From the NCBI GenBank assembly GCA_045660545.1, contig JAZREA010000026.1, positions 1-64,000 of the forward strand: DNA of 64,000 nt, read 5' to 3'. Below, piece by piece: positions 36,443 through 44,811 of the stretch; positions within the stretch are counted from its first letter, which is position 1, and every line of letters starts with the position of its first letter. The notes under the pieces are model-generated. The model saw nothing but the letters and a program-made list of their open reading frames with translations, had not been told where the DNA came from and did not search any database. The stretch comes from JAZREA01 sp045660545 (lineage in GTDB: Bacteria > Bacillota > Clostridia > Monoglobales > Firm-18). The translations under genes were made by a program, and so were the position numbers.

Positions 36443-37567
36443 ATGGCAAAGTATAAAACATACTCTTATCAGGAGTTAGAAAAATTCTGTAATGACGCTT
36501 TTGCTAAAATCGGATTTACAGCAGAAGAAAGCAAGATTATTTCAGACGTATTGTTGCTTTCAGACTTGTACGGAATAGAGTCTCACGGTATGCAGCGTAT
36601 TGCAAGATACCACAACGGTATTAAAAAAGGCCTTATCAAAATTGATGCAAAGCCCGAAATCGTATTCGAGACACCTGTTTCGGCAGTTATCGAGGGTAAC
36701 GACGGTATGGGCCAGCTTCTCAGCCACTATGCTATGGAGCTTGCTATTAAAAAGGCTAAGGAAACAGGCGTAGCTGTTGTCAGCGTGCGTAATTCCAACC
36801 ACTTTGGTATTGCAGGCTATTATGCAAAGATGGCTTGTGACCAGGGAATGTTCGGTATGGCTATGACAAACTCTGAGGCTATAATGGTTCCGACTTTTGC
36901 GCGTAAGGCAATGCTTGGAAGTAACCCTATCGCAATAGCACTTCCTGCTGAGCCGTACGACTTCTTCTTTGATGCATCTACAACAGTTGTTACAAGAGGT
37001 AAGCTCGAGGTTTATAACAAGATGGGTAAAGAGCTTCCGCAGGGCTGGGCTTTGGACGCTCAGGGTAAGGGCTCAACAGACGCTTCATCAGTACTTAAAA
37101 ACATCGTTGGTAAGGTTGGCGGCGGTATTATGCCTCTCGGCGGCGAAACAGAACAGAGCGGTAGCCACAAGGGTTACGGATACGGAATGTTGTGTGAAAT
37201 ATTCTGCTCAATCTTCTCGATGGGTATGACTTCCAACCACACACATACAGACGGCAAGGGCGGCACATGCCACGGCTTTATGGTAATAGACCCGAAGATT
37301 TTCGGCAACGCCGATGCAATTAAGGAACACCTTTCAACATTCCTCCAGGAGCTTCGTGAAGCACCAAAGTCCGAGGGAGCAGAAAGAATCTATACACACG
37401 GTGAAAAAGAAATCATCGCAATGAAAGACAGAATAGAAAACGGTATCAACGTTAACATCAACACTGTTGCAGAGATGATTGATTTTGCCAAGTTTGTTGG
37501 TATGGACGCTGAAGCATATCTCGGCAAGGTTGACCTTGACGACGCTAAGGAAAGCTCGTACAAATAA
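36443..37567 (+). CDS. Ldh2-family NAD(P)-dependent malate/lactate/ureidoglycolate dehydrogenase
   Basis: A 374-residue oxidoreductase of the MDH/LDH2 (YlbC-like) family. The catalytic His is in the conserved SNHFGIAGYYAKMA. Earlier SDLYGIESHGMQRI and later GSHKGYGYGMLCE are also typical. The family reduces or oxidises 2-hydroxy acids such as malate, lactate or ureidoglycolate; the substrate cannot be chosen. ATG 36443 follows GGGGGT. It has its own strong promoter and terminator, and its codon usage (rich in well-used codons) hints at high expression. Confidence 0.9.
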   Translation: MAKYKTYSYQELEKFCNDAFAKIGFTAEESKIISDVLLLSDLYGIESHGMQRIARYHNGIKKGLIKIDAKPEIVFETPVSAVIEGNDGMGQLLSHYAMELAIKKAKETGVAVVSVRNSNHFGIAGYYAKMACDQGMFGMAMTNSEAIMVPTFARKAMLGSNPIAIALPAEPYDFFFDASTTVVTRGKLEVYNKMGKELPQGWALDAQGKGSTDASSVLKNIVGKVGGGIMPLGGETEQSGSHKGYGYGMLCEIFCSIFSMGMTSNHTHTDGKGGTCHGFMVIDPKIFGNADAIKEHLSTFLQELREAPKSEGAERIYTHGEKEIIAMKDRIENGINVNINTVAEMIDFAKFVGMDAEAYLGKVDLDDAKESSYK

Positions 37568-37585
37568 AAAATAATGAATATTAAT

Positions 37586-37627
37586 ACACCTCTCCAATAT
37601 ACTTTACTAAGGTTGTTGGGAGGTGTT
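37586..37627 (+). terminator. Terminator hairpin whose 3' arm carries the next gene's ribosome site
   Basis: ACACCTC-TC-CAA (37586-37597) pairs with TTG-GGAGGTGT (37615-37626), then a T run. The right arm contains GGAGGTG, the ribosome site for ATG 37633. A possible SigE promoter, GAATATT (37576-37582) and TATACTTT (37598-37605), would start transcription after the left arm. Confidence 0.7.
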
Positions 37628-37632
37628 TTTTT

Positions 37633-38019
37633 ATGGCTCCATCAGGAAAACTGATGATCAGGACGTACGCTTCGGGTATGTCGATACCGATTAAAGATGC
37701 AAACGTAATAATAACGGATTCTAATGGAGAAAGGACGCTTTTGGCGTTTGAAGTAACCAACGGGGACGGAAAGACTACAACACTGGAAGTGCCTACCCCC
37801 GCATTTGAGGAGAGCAGAAACGACCAAAACGAAGGCACACCCTTCTCGAGCGTAGATGTAAGGGTGGAAAAAGACGGCTACGGCATAGTGCTTATAAAGA
37901 ATGTACAGATTTTTGCTGACCAATTTAGTGAACAAAATGTAGAACTGACTCCTTTGCCGGAGTTTTCAAGGTATGATGAATATAATAAGGTCTATACGGT
38001 AACTCCGCAAAATTTATAA
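37633..38019 (+). CDS. Small protein with carboxypeptidase-regulatory-like beta domain
   Basis: A 128-residue protein with no signal peptide, mostly beta strands. KLMIRTYASGMSIPIKDANVIITD followed by FSSVDVRVEKDGYGIVLIKNVQIFADQ fits a CarboxypepD-reg-like sandwich. It is followed 16 bases later by the SpoIID-like/peptidoglycan-binding gene, and this trio recurs in Clostridia. Role probably structural on the spore or wall, by context only. The ribosome site lies within the preceding hairpin. Confidence 0.65.
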   Translation: MAPSGKLMIRTYASGMSIPIKDANVIITDSNGERTLLAFEVTNGDGKTTTLEVPTPAFEESRNDQNEGTPFSSVDVRVEKDGYGIVLIKNVQIFADQFSEQNVELTPLPEFSRYDEYNKVYTVTPQNL

Positions 38020-38035
38020 GGGGTGATTTTAAAAA

Positions 38036-39487
38036 ATGCCTACTGTTTTTCCATACATACCCGAAACGATAACCGTGCATTTGGGCGCACCGGCTTCAAA
38101 TGCTCCTAATGTAACGCTGAGCTTTCCTGATTATATTAAAAATGTTGCGTCGAGCGAGATTTATCCAACGTGGGACGAGGACGCCCTTTATGCTAACATA
38201 TACGCACAGATATCCTACGCGCTAAATAGAGTTTATACCGAGTTTTACAGAGCGCAGGGCTATGACTTTGATATAACAAATAACACAGCATACGACCAGA
38301 AGTTTATAAACGGAAGGAACATTTTTTCAAACATTTCAGAGATAGTGGACGAAATTTTTGACTCGTATCTTAGGATACAGGGCAGGGTAGAACCACTGGC
38401 CGCTAAGTATTGCAACGGCACAACCGTAACATGTCAGGGACTTTCCCAGTGGGGTAGCCAGTATCTTGCGGAGGATGGGCTTGATTATGTAAGTATTTTA
38501 AGGAACTACTATGGCGACTCTGTGGAAATTGTAACTGACGCACCAATTATGGGTATAACCGAGTCGTACCCTGGCACACCCATAAGGCTCGGAGATATAA
38601 GCGATTATGTAAGGATAGTTCAGGTGATGCTAAACAGAATATCAAACGACTATCCTTCAATCCCCAAGACTTTTCCTCCCGACGGGATATTTGGAGAAAA
38701 CACCGAGGCGGCTGTAATTCGCTTTCAGGAGATTTTTGACCTTACTCCCGATGGAATAGTCGGCAGAGCCACATGGTATCGTATGGTTTACCTTTACACA
38801 GGCATACTGCGTCTTTCTGAGCTTTATTCCGAGGGCCAGACGTACTTTGGAATCGGGCTTGAATATCCTGATGCAATAACCTTTGGCGAAAGAGGAGAAA
38901 AGGTAGAGATTTTACAATATATGCTCTCTGTTTTGTCGCAGTTTAATGAATCAATACCGCCTCTTACACAGGACGGAGTTTTTGGCGACCAGACCCTTTC
39001 GGCTGTAAAGGCGTTTCAGGAATATTACGATTTACCCGTTACAGGAGTAGTAAACGAAGAAACATGGGATTTAATATATCGTGTTTTGAAAAACACTTAC
39101 GATACAGTTTTGTTTGATGCAAGGGATGTTAACGTTGCCGCAGCTCCCTACCCGGGATATGTTCTTCAGCTTGGCTCTACCGGGGACGATGTCCGCACAC
39201 TCCAACAGTATATAAATACAATCGCTGCCTACGACGAGAGCATAGACCCTGTAAGCGTAACCGGCGTTTACGGCAGAGCAACCAGAGGCTCTGTAATGCA
39301 GCTTCAACAGAAGCTTGGGCTTTTGCGCACTGGTAATGTTAACGAGTCGACATGGGATGCGATAGCAAATGAGTATAAAAATGCCGTTTCCTCTACAAAT
39401 ACGGCCGAGACACAGTATCCGGGCAGAACGCTCGGCCTTAACGATTCCGATTACGGGGGTGGAAATAATGATAGCCAGCAGTCGTGA
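38036..39487 (+). CDS. SpoIID-like / peptidoglycan-binding repeat protein
   Basis: A 483-residue protein lacking a signal peptide. Residues ~1-175 resemble the SpoIID/LytB domain (TYPTWDEDAL-like, then CQGLSQWGSQYLAEDGLDYVSILRNYYG). Three PG_binding_1 repeats follow at ~185-265, ~280-360 and ~380-455. Each has a GD.VR..Q core, DGIFG or GVFG, and a TW(Y/D) end. It probably acts on or binds spore cortex or wall peptidoglycan. The next gene starts inside its last 20 bases. A fourth repeat is only begun at the C-terminus. Confidence 0.8.
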   Translation: MPTVFPYIPETITVHLGAPASNAPNVTLSFPDYIKNVASSEIYPTWDEDALYANIYAQISYALNRVYTEFYRAQGYDFDITNNTAYDQKFINGRNIFSNISEIVDEIFDSYLRIQGRVEPLAAKYCNGTTVTCQGLSQWGSQYLAEDGLDYVSILRNYYGDSVEIVTDAPIMGITESYPGTPIRLGDISDYVRIVQVMLNRISNDYPSIPKTFPPDGIFGENTEAAVIRFQEIFDLTPDGIVGRATWYRMVYLYTGILRLSELYSEGQTYFGIGLEYPDAITFGERGEKVEILQYMLSVLSQFNESIPPLTQDGVFGDQTLSAVKAFQEYYDLPVTGVVNEETWDLIYRVLKNTYDTVLFDARDVNVAAAPYPGYVLQLGSTGDDVRTLQQYINTIAAYDESIDPVSVTGVYGRATRGSVMQLQQKLGLLRTGNVNESTWDAIANEYKNAVSSTNTAETQYPGRTLGLNDSDYGGGNNDSQQS

Positions 39488-40001
39488 AAGAAAGCCTGTT
39501 TTAGACCTTCAAAATATGTTAAGAACCATTTCTCACTATACACAGAGTATTTCAAACGTTGTTCCCGACGGAATCTTCGGTGTTTCGACACAAAACAGCG
39601 TGCTCGATTTTCAAAAGGCGTATGGTCTTGAACAAACGGGCGAAGTGGATAACAAAACGTGGGATAAAATACGCGACGCCTATAACAACGTAATTACCAT
39701 ATACTCTCCGCCACAGCCCGGCATAATTGTAGCTGATAGTATATATATAGACCGAGAAGACGAACTTTTGGAACTGTTTGTCATTCAGGCTATGATTTTG
39801 GCTCTGTCCAGGGTCTATTCCAACATCCCCGACGTCGATGTCACGGGGAGGCATGATGACAAATCCGTAGTAGCGGTTACTACGCTTCAGGAGATTTTCA
39901 GCTTAGAGCCTACCGGTGTTATTGACACCATAACCTTTAATGCAATTTCAAGACTATATTCCTCAGGGGTTGCAAAGAGGATAGATTATCCCGATTTATA
40001 G
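39468..40001 (+). CDS. Peptidoglycan-binding protein, two repeats
   Basis: A 177-residue protein starting at ATG 39468 behind GGGTGG, overlapping the previous gene by 20 bases in another frame. It has one clear PG_binding repeat (LDLQNMLRTISHY ... VPDGIFGVSTQNSVLDFQ ... TWDKI) and a second, more diverged one ending FNAISRLYSS. It may have been part of one polypeptide with the preceding gene, but its own start site and ribosome site look functional. It ends at a strong terminator. Confidence 0.75.
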   Translation: MIASSRERKPVLDLQNMLRTISHYTQSISNVVPDGIFGVSTQNSVLDFQKAYGLEQTGEVDNKTWDKIRDAYNNVITIYSPPQPGIIVADSIYIDREDELLELFVIQAMILALSRVYSNIPDVDVTGRHDDKSVVAVTTLQEIFSLEPTGVIDTITFNAISRLYSSGVAKRIDYPDL

Positions 40002-40011
40002 ATAAAAAAAT

Positions 40012-40047
40012 AAGGTATGGAGTTTTTTAAAACTCCATACCTTTTTA
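40012..40047. terminator. Bidirectional terminator
   Basis: AAGGTATGGAGTTTT and AAAACTCCATACCTT pair with T and A tracts on the sides; shared by convergent genes. Confidence 0.88.
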
Positions 40048-40054
40048 GCTATAA

Positions 40055-41002
40055 TTATCTTAGAATAATACAAACAAGATATACAAAGTATGTTACCGCC
40101 ATAAGCGAACCAAAGACGCGTGAAATGTTTTGCTTCCTTGCTGAGTAAATGTAGGTTGCTAGGCTTACGATGGTTAAAATAATAATATCATACATCGAAA
40201 CAAGCTCTATTGTTAGCGGGTTGATTGTTGCAGAAAGGCCTAAAACAAACAAAATGTTAAATATGTTGGAACCTATAACGTTACCCATAGCGATATCGTT
40301 TTCGCCTTTTTTAGCGGCAACAATAGATGTAACAAGCTCAGGAAGCGATGTTCCCATACCAACAATCGTAAGTCCAATCAGGTTTTCTGTAAGGCCAAAT
40401 GTCCTTGCAATAGCTGACGCGGAGTCTACTACAAACGTACCGCCAAGGCAAATACCCGCGATTCCCAGCACTATAAACAAAAGCTGTTTCCAAAGGGGCA
40501 TAGCCTTTTGCTCTTCTTCGTCGACAGTCTCGTTTGCAGAAAGAGCAGAGCGTACAGTATAGTACATAAAAATTGTAAAGAATAAGAGCAAAACAAGTCC
40601 GTCAGTACGTGAGATAACCATATCCCCAACAGGATTTGCAAAGATGTCAAAGCCTAAGAACAAAAGTGCAAGAGTAATAAGTATCGAGTACGGAAAGTCC
40701 TTTTTAATAATCGACTTGTTAACAGCAACAGGAGAAAAGATTGCGCTGCATCCTGCTACAACCAAAAGGTTGAAAAGGTTAGAGCCGACAACGTTGCCAA
40801 GCGAAATACCGCTGCTGCCTTCCAAAGCTGCTGTTATGCTGACTGCCGCCTCGGGCATCGATGTACCAAAGGCCACAACCGTAAGACCTATAACAACAGA
40901 AGGAATCCCAAACTTTTTGGACAAAGCCGAGGCACCATCTACAAAGATGTCTGCGCCCTTGACTAATAGAAAAAATCCGATAACCAACAATAGATACTGC
41001 AT
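40055..41002 (-). CDS. Calcium/sodium antiporter (YrbG/CaxA family)
   Basis: A 315-residue protein with ten membrane helices in two inverted Na_Ca_ex repeats. The repeat signatures are VVAFGTSMPEAAVSITAALEG with GNVVGSNLFN, and IVGMGTSLPELVTSIVAAKKG with GNVIGSNIFN. The protein moves Ca2+ or Mn2+ outward against Na+ or H+. The leader carries a riboswitch of the manganese-sensing type, which points to Mn2+ export as a physiological role. Confidence 0.92.
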   Translation of the reverse strand: MQYLLLVIGFFLLVKGADIFVDGASALSKKFGIPSVVIGLTVVAFGTSMPEAAVSITAALEGSSGISLGNVVGSNLFNLLVVAGCSAIFSPVAVNKSIIKKDFPYSILITLALLFLGFDIFANPVGDMVISRTDGLVLLLFFTIFMYYTVRSALSANETVDEEEQKAMPLWKQLLFIVLGIAGICLGGTFVVDSASAIARTFGLTENLIGLTIVGMGTSLPELVTSIVAAKKGENDIAMGNVIGSNIFNILFVLGLSATINPLTIELVSMYDIIILTIVSLATYIYSARKQNISRVFGSLMAVTYFVYLVCIILR

Positions 41003-41041
41003 AAAAATCCTCCTAAAAGTATAGATTAAAAAGGAATAAAA

Positions 41042-41077
41042 AAAGACTTTTATTGACTAATCGTCAATAAAAGTCTT
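41042..41077 (-). terminator. Riboswitch expression-platform terminator
   Basis: On the minus strand AAGACTTTTATTGAC pairs with GTCAATAAAAGTCTT and is followed by seven T. It lies between the aptamer and the antiporter start, as a conditional terminator. Confidence 0.8.
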
Positions 41078-41086
41078 GTTATTTAA

Positions 41087-41165
41087 TGAAAAAACCGTGC
41101 GGCCAAGGCCACAGAGATTGTCGGTTGATTCAACGCCGTAATGCGCTAACTACTCCCTTTTATTG
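41087..41165 (-). promoter_or_regulatory. yybP-ykoY-type (Mn2+) riboswitch aptamer
   Basis: The minus strand reads AAAAGGGAGTAGTTAGCG near its 5' end and TCTGTGGCCTTGGCCGCACGG near its 3' end, between a promoter and a conditional terminator. GGGGAGUAG-like and GGCC-U-U-GGCC blocks are hallmarks of the yybP-ykoY element. Ca/Na antiporters are among its known target genes. The gap 41003-41309 is filled by this element and two back-to-back promoters. Confidence 0.78.
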
Positions 41166-41170
41166 AATAA

Positions 41171-41199
41171 ATTATATACCAAATTCAACCATTTGTCAA
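41171..41199 (-). promoter_or_regulatory. Promoter of the riboswitch-antiporter transcript
   Basis: Perfect minus-strand TTGACA (41199-41194), 17-base spacer and perfect TATAAT (41176-41171). Confidence 0.85.
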
Positions 41200-41240
41200 T
41201 AATAATATTAACATTTTTTGAAATTATAGTAATTAAATTG

Positions 41241-41268
41241 TTGACATTATTACAAATACTGATATAAT
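41241..41268 (+). promoter_or_regulatory. Promoter of yhbY
   Basis: Perfect TTGACA (41241-41246), 16-base spacer, perfect TATAAT (41263-41268). Confidence 0.82.
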
Positions 41269-41309
41269 GTAGCTGATGTATAATTTAAATTAAGGAGATT
41301 AGTTTGTAA

Positions 41310-41603
41310 ATGACAGGAAAACAAAGAGCGTATCTTAGGATGTTGGCTAACAGCATTGATTCAAAGTATCAGATTGGCAAAAACGGAGTGGAGCCAAACA
41401 CAGTTTCGATGATAGACGAGGCGCTGGAGGCCAATGAACTTATTAAAATAAAGGTTTTAGAAAACTCTATGCTTGACGTAAGGGAGACTTGCAACGAGGT
41501 GTGCGAAAAGACAAACGCCCATCCTGTACAGTGCATAGGAAGCAAGTTTGTTATATATAGAGAGTCTAAAAATAATAAAAAAATTGTTGTTCCAAAAAAA
41601 TAG
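41310..41603 (+). CDS. yhbY: YhbY-family RNA-binding (CRM domain) protein
   Basis: A 97-residue single CRM domain. It starts MTGKQRAYLRMLANSIDSKYQIGKNG, with the glycine-rich loop and IKVLENSMLDVRETCNEVCE typical of YhbY/YqeI. These proteins bind the ribosomal 50S precursor and help assembly. AAGGAG lies before the ATG with a 12-base gap. Confidence 0.93.
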   Translation: MTGKQRAYLRMLANSIDSKYQIGKNGVEPNTVSMIDEALEANELIKIKVLENSMLDVRETCNEVCEKTNAHPVQCIGSKFVIYRESKNNKKIVVPKK

Positions 41604-41679
41604 GTTGAATATTTTTTCGCTAATTGTTCAAAATACTAATTGCAAGTCAAATTAATATGATAAAGGATGAGTGATTAGG

Positions 41680-41823
41680 ATGAACAACCAGAATAACAAT
41701 CAGAACAAGAACAACCAGAACAACCAGAACAATCAGAACAACAATCAGAACAAGAACAACCAGAACAACCAGAATAACAATCAGAACAAGAACGAACAAA
41801 AGAGAAACAACGAAAATTTCTAA
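41680..41823 (+). CDS. Asn/Gln-rich repeat peptide (47 aa)
   Basis: A 47-codon frame made almost only of Asn, Gln and a few Lys: NQNNQNNNQNKNNQN-like units, ending NEQKRNNENF. AAAGGA lies 12 bases upstream and a perfect terminator 13 bases downstream, so it looks like a real transcription unit. A candidate SigF/SigG promoter is GAATA (41607-41611) with CAAAATA (41629-41635), spacing 17. The composition is prion-like low complexity; it could be a spore component. No family recognised. Confidence 0.6.
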   Translation: MNNQNNNQNKNNQNNQNNQNNNQNKNNQNNQNNNQNKNEQKRNNENF

Positions 41824-41835
41824 ATATGTTCGTAA

Positions 41836-41873
41836 AACGGGGCAATACTTTTCGTATTGCCCCGTTATTTTTT
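41836..41873 (+). terminator. Terminator of the Asn/Gln-rich gene
   Basis: AACGGGGCAATAC pairs with GTATTGCCCCGTT, followed by a T run. Confidence 0.9.
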
Positions 41874-41936
41874 TAAACTTTTTGCATAAACATAACCAAT
41901 TTTCAAAGAATAATATGTAACGAAGGAGGAGTGTTT

Positions 41937-42107
41937 ATGCAACACTATAAAGATTTAAACGACTTGCTCGAAAAGAGCCCCGCTGCCTATAAATTTTACA
42001 GCTGTCTTCCGTACGATGTACAGCAGATGCTGGACGAAACCAAGCGGGCAATCTGTACGGAAAACCAGCTGATGAGCTTTGTAAATAACTATATAGGAAA
42101 CGAATAA
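41937..42107 (+). CDS. Small conserved-looking protein (56 aa)
   Basis: ATG 41937 follows GAAGGAGGAG by 5 bases, a very strong site. The 56-residue product (starting MQHYKDLNDLLEKSPAAYKF, later SCLPYDVQQMLDETKRAIC) is soluble and helical. Similar short proteins occur in Clostridia, by memory only. It ends at 42107, immediately before the convergent dacF stop at 42108. Function unknown. Confidence 0.7.
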   Translation: MQHYKDLNDLLEKSPAAYKFYSCLPYDVQQMLDETKRAICTENQLMSFVNNYIGNE

Positions 42108-43244
42108 TCAAATAGATTTTTTAAATAGTGAAAGCATGTTTGTAAATAAATACGAAAGCTTGTCGGAAAACGAGTCTTCGTGTTTAAGTTCAAGTCCGTA
42201 ACATGTTAAAAGGTCAGTTTTACCTATAACAGAGTCATCAAGCGTTGCTGTAAGCGTACCCATTTTCTGACCCTTGTAAATCGGTGCGCTTACCTCGTTT
42301 TTGTAGTCGTATTGGAGCTTGACTCTCTTTGACTGCGCATCTGTAAGTGTTGCCGAAATATCGCTTTTAGCGTATAGCGCCGCCAGTGTGTCGGCGTTTT
42401 TTACGTTAACGGAACAGATGTATGCGTTTTTTTCAATTATGTTGTAAAAAGTGTAGGTGCTAAAAGCCTGCTCGTACATAGAAATATGGTCGTTCCAGTC
42501 GTCAGGCGCACAAAGCGTTACTGCAATTAGGTTCATACCGTCTTTTGTTGCGGAGGTTACGAGGCACCTCCCGCACGATTTTGTAAATCCGGTCTTTACA
42601 CCCGTACAATATTCGTACATGCTCAGCAGTCTGTTGTGGTTTGTAAGATATCTTGAATTTTCCGCCCCGTTTAGTTCGACATTTTTTCTTTTGGTTGCGA
42701 CAATTTCTGCGAATTTTTCGTTTTTTAAGGCGTAGCGTGTCAACATCGCCATATCAAGGGCGGTGGAGTAGTGCGCGTCGGCGTCAAGCCCGTGAGGGTT
42801 TTCGAAAGATGTGTCTTTTAGCCCGATTTCTTTTGCCTTTTTGTTCATAAGCTTTGCAAAATCCGAGACACTGCCGCTGATATGCTCTGCGATAGCGGTT
42901 GCCGCGTCGTTGCCGGAGTTTAGCATAAGCCCGTATATTAAGCTTTCCATCTTTATTTTTTCTCCGCTGTTTAGGTACATCGATGACCCTTCCGTAGATG
43001 CGGCGTTGTATGAAACGGTTACGATTTCGTCCGGATTGCAGTTTTCGAGGGCCAAAATTGCAGTCATAATCTTAGTCGTGCTTGCCATACCCAGTTTTTG
43101 TGTCGGGTTTTTGCTGTATATTACTCTCCCGCTGTCTGCATCTATCAGCACCGAGCTTTTGGCGGAGTTTGCGCTGACACATGAGAAAATGCTAATACAT
43201 ATCAAAGTAAGTAAAGCGGTTTTTTTAAACACTGATTGCACCAT
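42108..43244 (-). CDS. dacF: D-alanyl-D-alanine carboxypeptidase (DacF/PBP5 type)
   Basis: A 378-residue penicillin-binding protein that trims the last D-Ala from peptidoglycan stems. It has an N-terminal signal peptide (ALLTLICISIFSCVSA). The catalytic motifs are STTK at 55-58, SGN near 113 and KTG in CTGVKTGFTKSCGR. A C-terminal beta domain and a membrane-anchoring helix (SYLFTNMLSLFKKSI) follow. The ATG overlaps the sigE stop region by 2 bases apart. Next to sigE it is likely used in sporulation. Confidence 0.92.
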   Translation of the reverse strand: MVQSVFKKTALLTLICISIFSCVSANSAKSSVLIDADSGRVIYSKNPTQKLGMASTTKIMTAILALENCNPDEIVTVSYNAASTEGSSMYLNSGEKIKMESLIYGLMLNSGNDAATAIAEHISGSVSDFAKLMNKKAKEIGLKDTSFENPHGLDADAHYSTALDMAMLTRYALKNEKFAEIVATKRKNVELNGAENSRYLTNHNRLLSMYEYCTGVKTGFTKSCGRCLVTSATKDGMNLIAVTLCAPDDWNDHISMYEQAFSTYTFYNIIEKNAYICSVNVKNADTLAALYAKSDISATLTDAQSKRVKLQYDYKNEVSAPIYKGQKMGTLTATLDDSVIGKTDLLTCYGLELKHEDSFSDKLSYLFTNMLSLFKKSI

Positions 43245-43245
43245 C

Positions 43246-43944
43246 CTAATCTATCATCTTGTTTATTTCTTTTCTTAGCTTGCTGATAATCTTTTTTTCC
43301 AGCCTCGAAATGTAAGATTGCGATATTCCAAGCATGGTTGCGACCTCTTTTTGCGTTTTTTCGCCCGTTGTTCCAATGCCAAAGCGCAAATTTATGATGT
43401 TTTGCTCGCGGCTTGACAGCTTGTGCATCGCCTCGTGCAACAGCTCGCGGTCCACCGCGTCTTCGATACCTCTGTGTGTAACGTCAGGGTCTGTGCCGAG
43501 TATGTCTGAGAGCAAAAGCTCGTTTCCGTCCCAGTCGGTGTTTAATGGCTCGTCGATAGACACCTCGTTTTTAGAGTTGCTGTTTTTTCTAAGGTACATC
43601 AGTATCTCGTTTTCTATGCACCTTGATGCGTATGTAGCAAGCTTTATGTTTTTGCCGGGGTTAAAGGTGTTTACCGCCTTTATAAGACCGATTGTGCCGA
43701 TGGAAATTAAGTCTTCAATGTTAATCCCCGTGTTTTCAAACTTTTTTGCAATATACACAACAAGCCTTAGGTTGTGTTCGATTAACATATTTTTAGACTT
43801 TTCTTCGTCTATTTCCAAAAGGCACTTTTTCTCTTCCTCGGGCGACAGAGGGGGAGGCAGTATGTCACTGCCTCCGATATAGTTTATGCAGTTTCTTTTG
43901 AAATTTAATAATATCTTAATAATTTCAAGAAATATTGACACCAT
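43246..43944 (-). CDS. sigE: Sporulation sigma factor SigE (pro-SigE)
   Basis: A 232-residue sigma-70-family factor. The region-2 block NLRLVVYIAKKFENTGINIEDLI and TFNPGKNIKLATYASRCIEN match SigE closely. QSYISRLEKKIISKLRKE closes region 4. An N-terminal pro-sequence precedes YIGGSDILPPPLS, the usual SpoIIGA cleavage area. It overlaps the end of spoIIGA by 20 bases. SigE drives mother-cell gene expression, including the spoIIIA operon 1.8 kb away. Confidence 0.95.
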   Translation of the reverse strand: MVSIFLEIIKILLNFKRNCINYIGGSDILPPPLSPEEEKKCLLEIDEEKSKNMLIEHNLRLVVYIAKKFENTGINIEDLISIGTIGLIKAVNTFNPGKNIKLATYASRCIENEILMYLRKNSNSKNEVSIDEPLNTDWDGNELLLSDILGTDPDVTHRGIEDAVDRELLHEAMHKLSSREQNIINLRFGIGTTGEKTQKEVATMLGISQSYISRLEKKIISKLRKEINKMID

Positions 43945-44794
43945 GTTTTGTAAAAGCCTCCTTGTTTTTTATAATTTGCGGGCCGAAAATGGCGCTGTAA
44001 TCATTTAATGTATGTATAGCCGTACAAGATATTGCGACTACTGCATCGACCGGATTATTATTAATCTTAATTTCATCGGGCTTAATACCCAGCAAAAACC
44101 CATCCCCCGAAATTGCCTTGTAAGGTATTAACTTCAAGCGATGTTCGGTACAAAACGACGTGTAGATTTTAAGTACATCCTCGTTGTGTAAAAGGCTGTA
44201 CACCATTTCGGACGGTAGAATATCTTTTATTGAGTTTAGCGATACTACAATTACCGGTTTTTTAGTTACAGGGTCTGTAAGATGATTTCCTGTGTCGCAA
44301 AACGCCTTTGTGCTAACTTGCTTTTTGTTGTAGCTTATGTTAAGGTTGGTTACATTCTTGTTTAGGATTGTCAGCTTTTTTACTATATCGCCGACAGCGC
44401 TTATAAGTATGTAACTAATTGCGATACAAAGCATTAACACTCCACCAAGCTCGTAGTCTTGTGTGGCTTTAAGGGTGTTTTGCAGCGCAAGCGCACACCC
44501 GCCTGTTATAAATGCGACGCAGTAGAATATAACAGTTGCACGAAAAAGCCCTTTCGCACTCTTGTCGCAAAAGCATATCCACACGGCAAAAGAAGTAACT
44601 AAAATCCATAGTGTAACGAGTATCCACTTTTGTATAGGGAATAAAATCAAGATGGAATAAACGCTGCCCAAAGCGGCACAAAGCGCAATCTTGTAGTTTT
44701 TACTGTCTGATTTTAATATTGTTTTTGTTACATGAAGAATAAAAAAATTCAGTATAAAGTTGGTTGCAAAAAATCTGTCTATGTATATAGTCAT
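43925..44794 (-). CDS. spoIIGA: SpoIIGA, pro-SigE processing protease
   Basis: A 289-residue protein with five membrane helices in the first ~150 residues. A C-terminal aspartyl-protease-like domain has AFCDTGNHLTDPVTKKPVIV. It cleaves pro-SigE after engulfment signals. CAGGAGG precedes the ATG. The upstream region has a perfect Spo0A box. Confidence 0.94.
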   Translation of the reverse strand: MTIYIDRFFATNFILNFFILHVTKTILKSDSKNYKIALCAALGSVYSILILFPIQKWILVTLWILVTSFAVWICFCDKSAKGLFRATVIFYCVAFITGGCALALQNTLKATQDYELGGVLMLCIAISYILISAVGDIVKKLTILNKNVTNLNISYNKKQVSTKAFCDTGNHLTDPVTKKPVIVVSLNSIKDILPSEMVYSLLHNEDVLKIYTSFCTEHRLKLIPYKAISGDGFLLGIKPDEIKINNNPVDAVVAISCTAIHTLNDYSAIFGPQIIKNKEAFTKHGVNIS

Positions 44795-44811
44795 AAAAGC
44801 CTCCTGTATAT

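Noticed and set aside
39350..39500. Possible frameshift between the two peptidoglycan-binding genes
   Set aside because: The second gene has its own ATG and ribosome site, and separate genes of this kind are known; no evidence of a sequencing error. A comparison with relatives would decide.
41680..41823. CRISPR-like repetition
   Set aside because: The repetition comes from AAC/CAG codons in one frame, without regular repeats and spacers.
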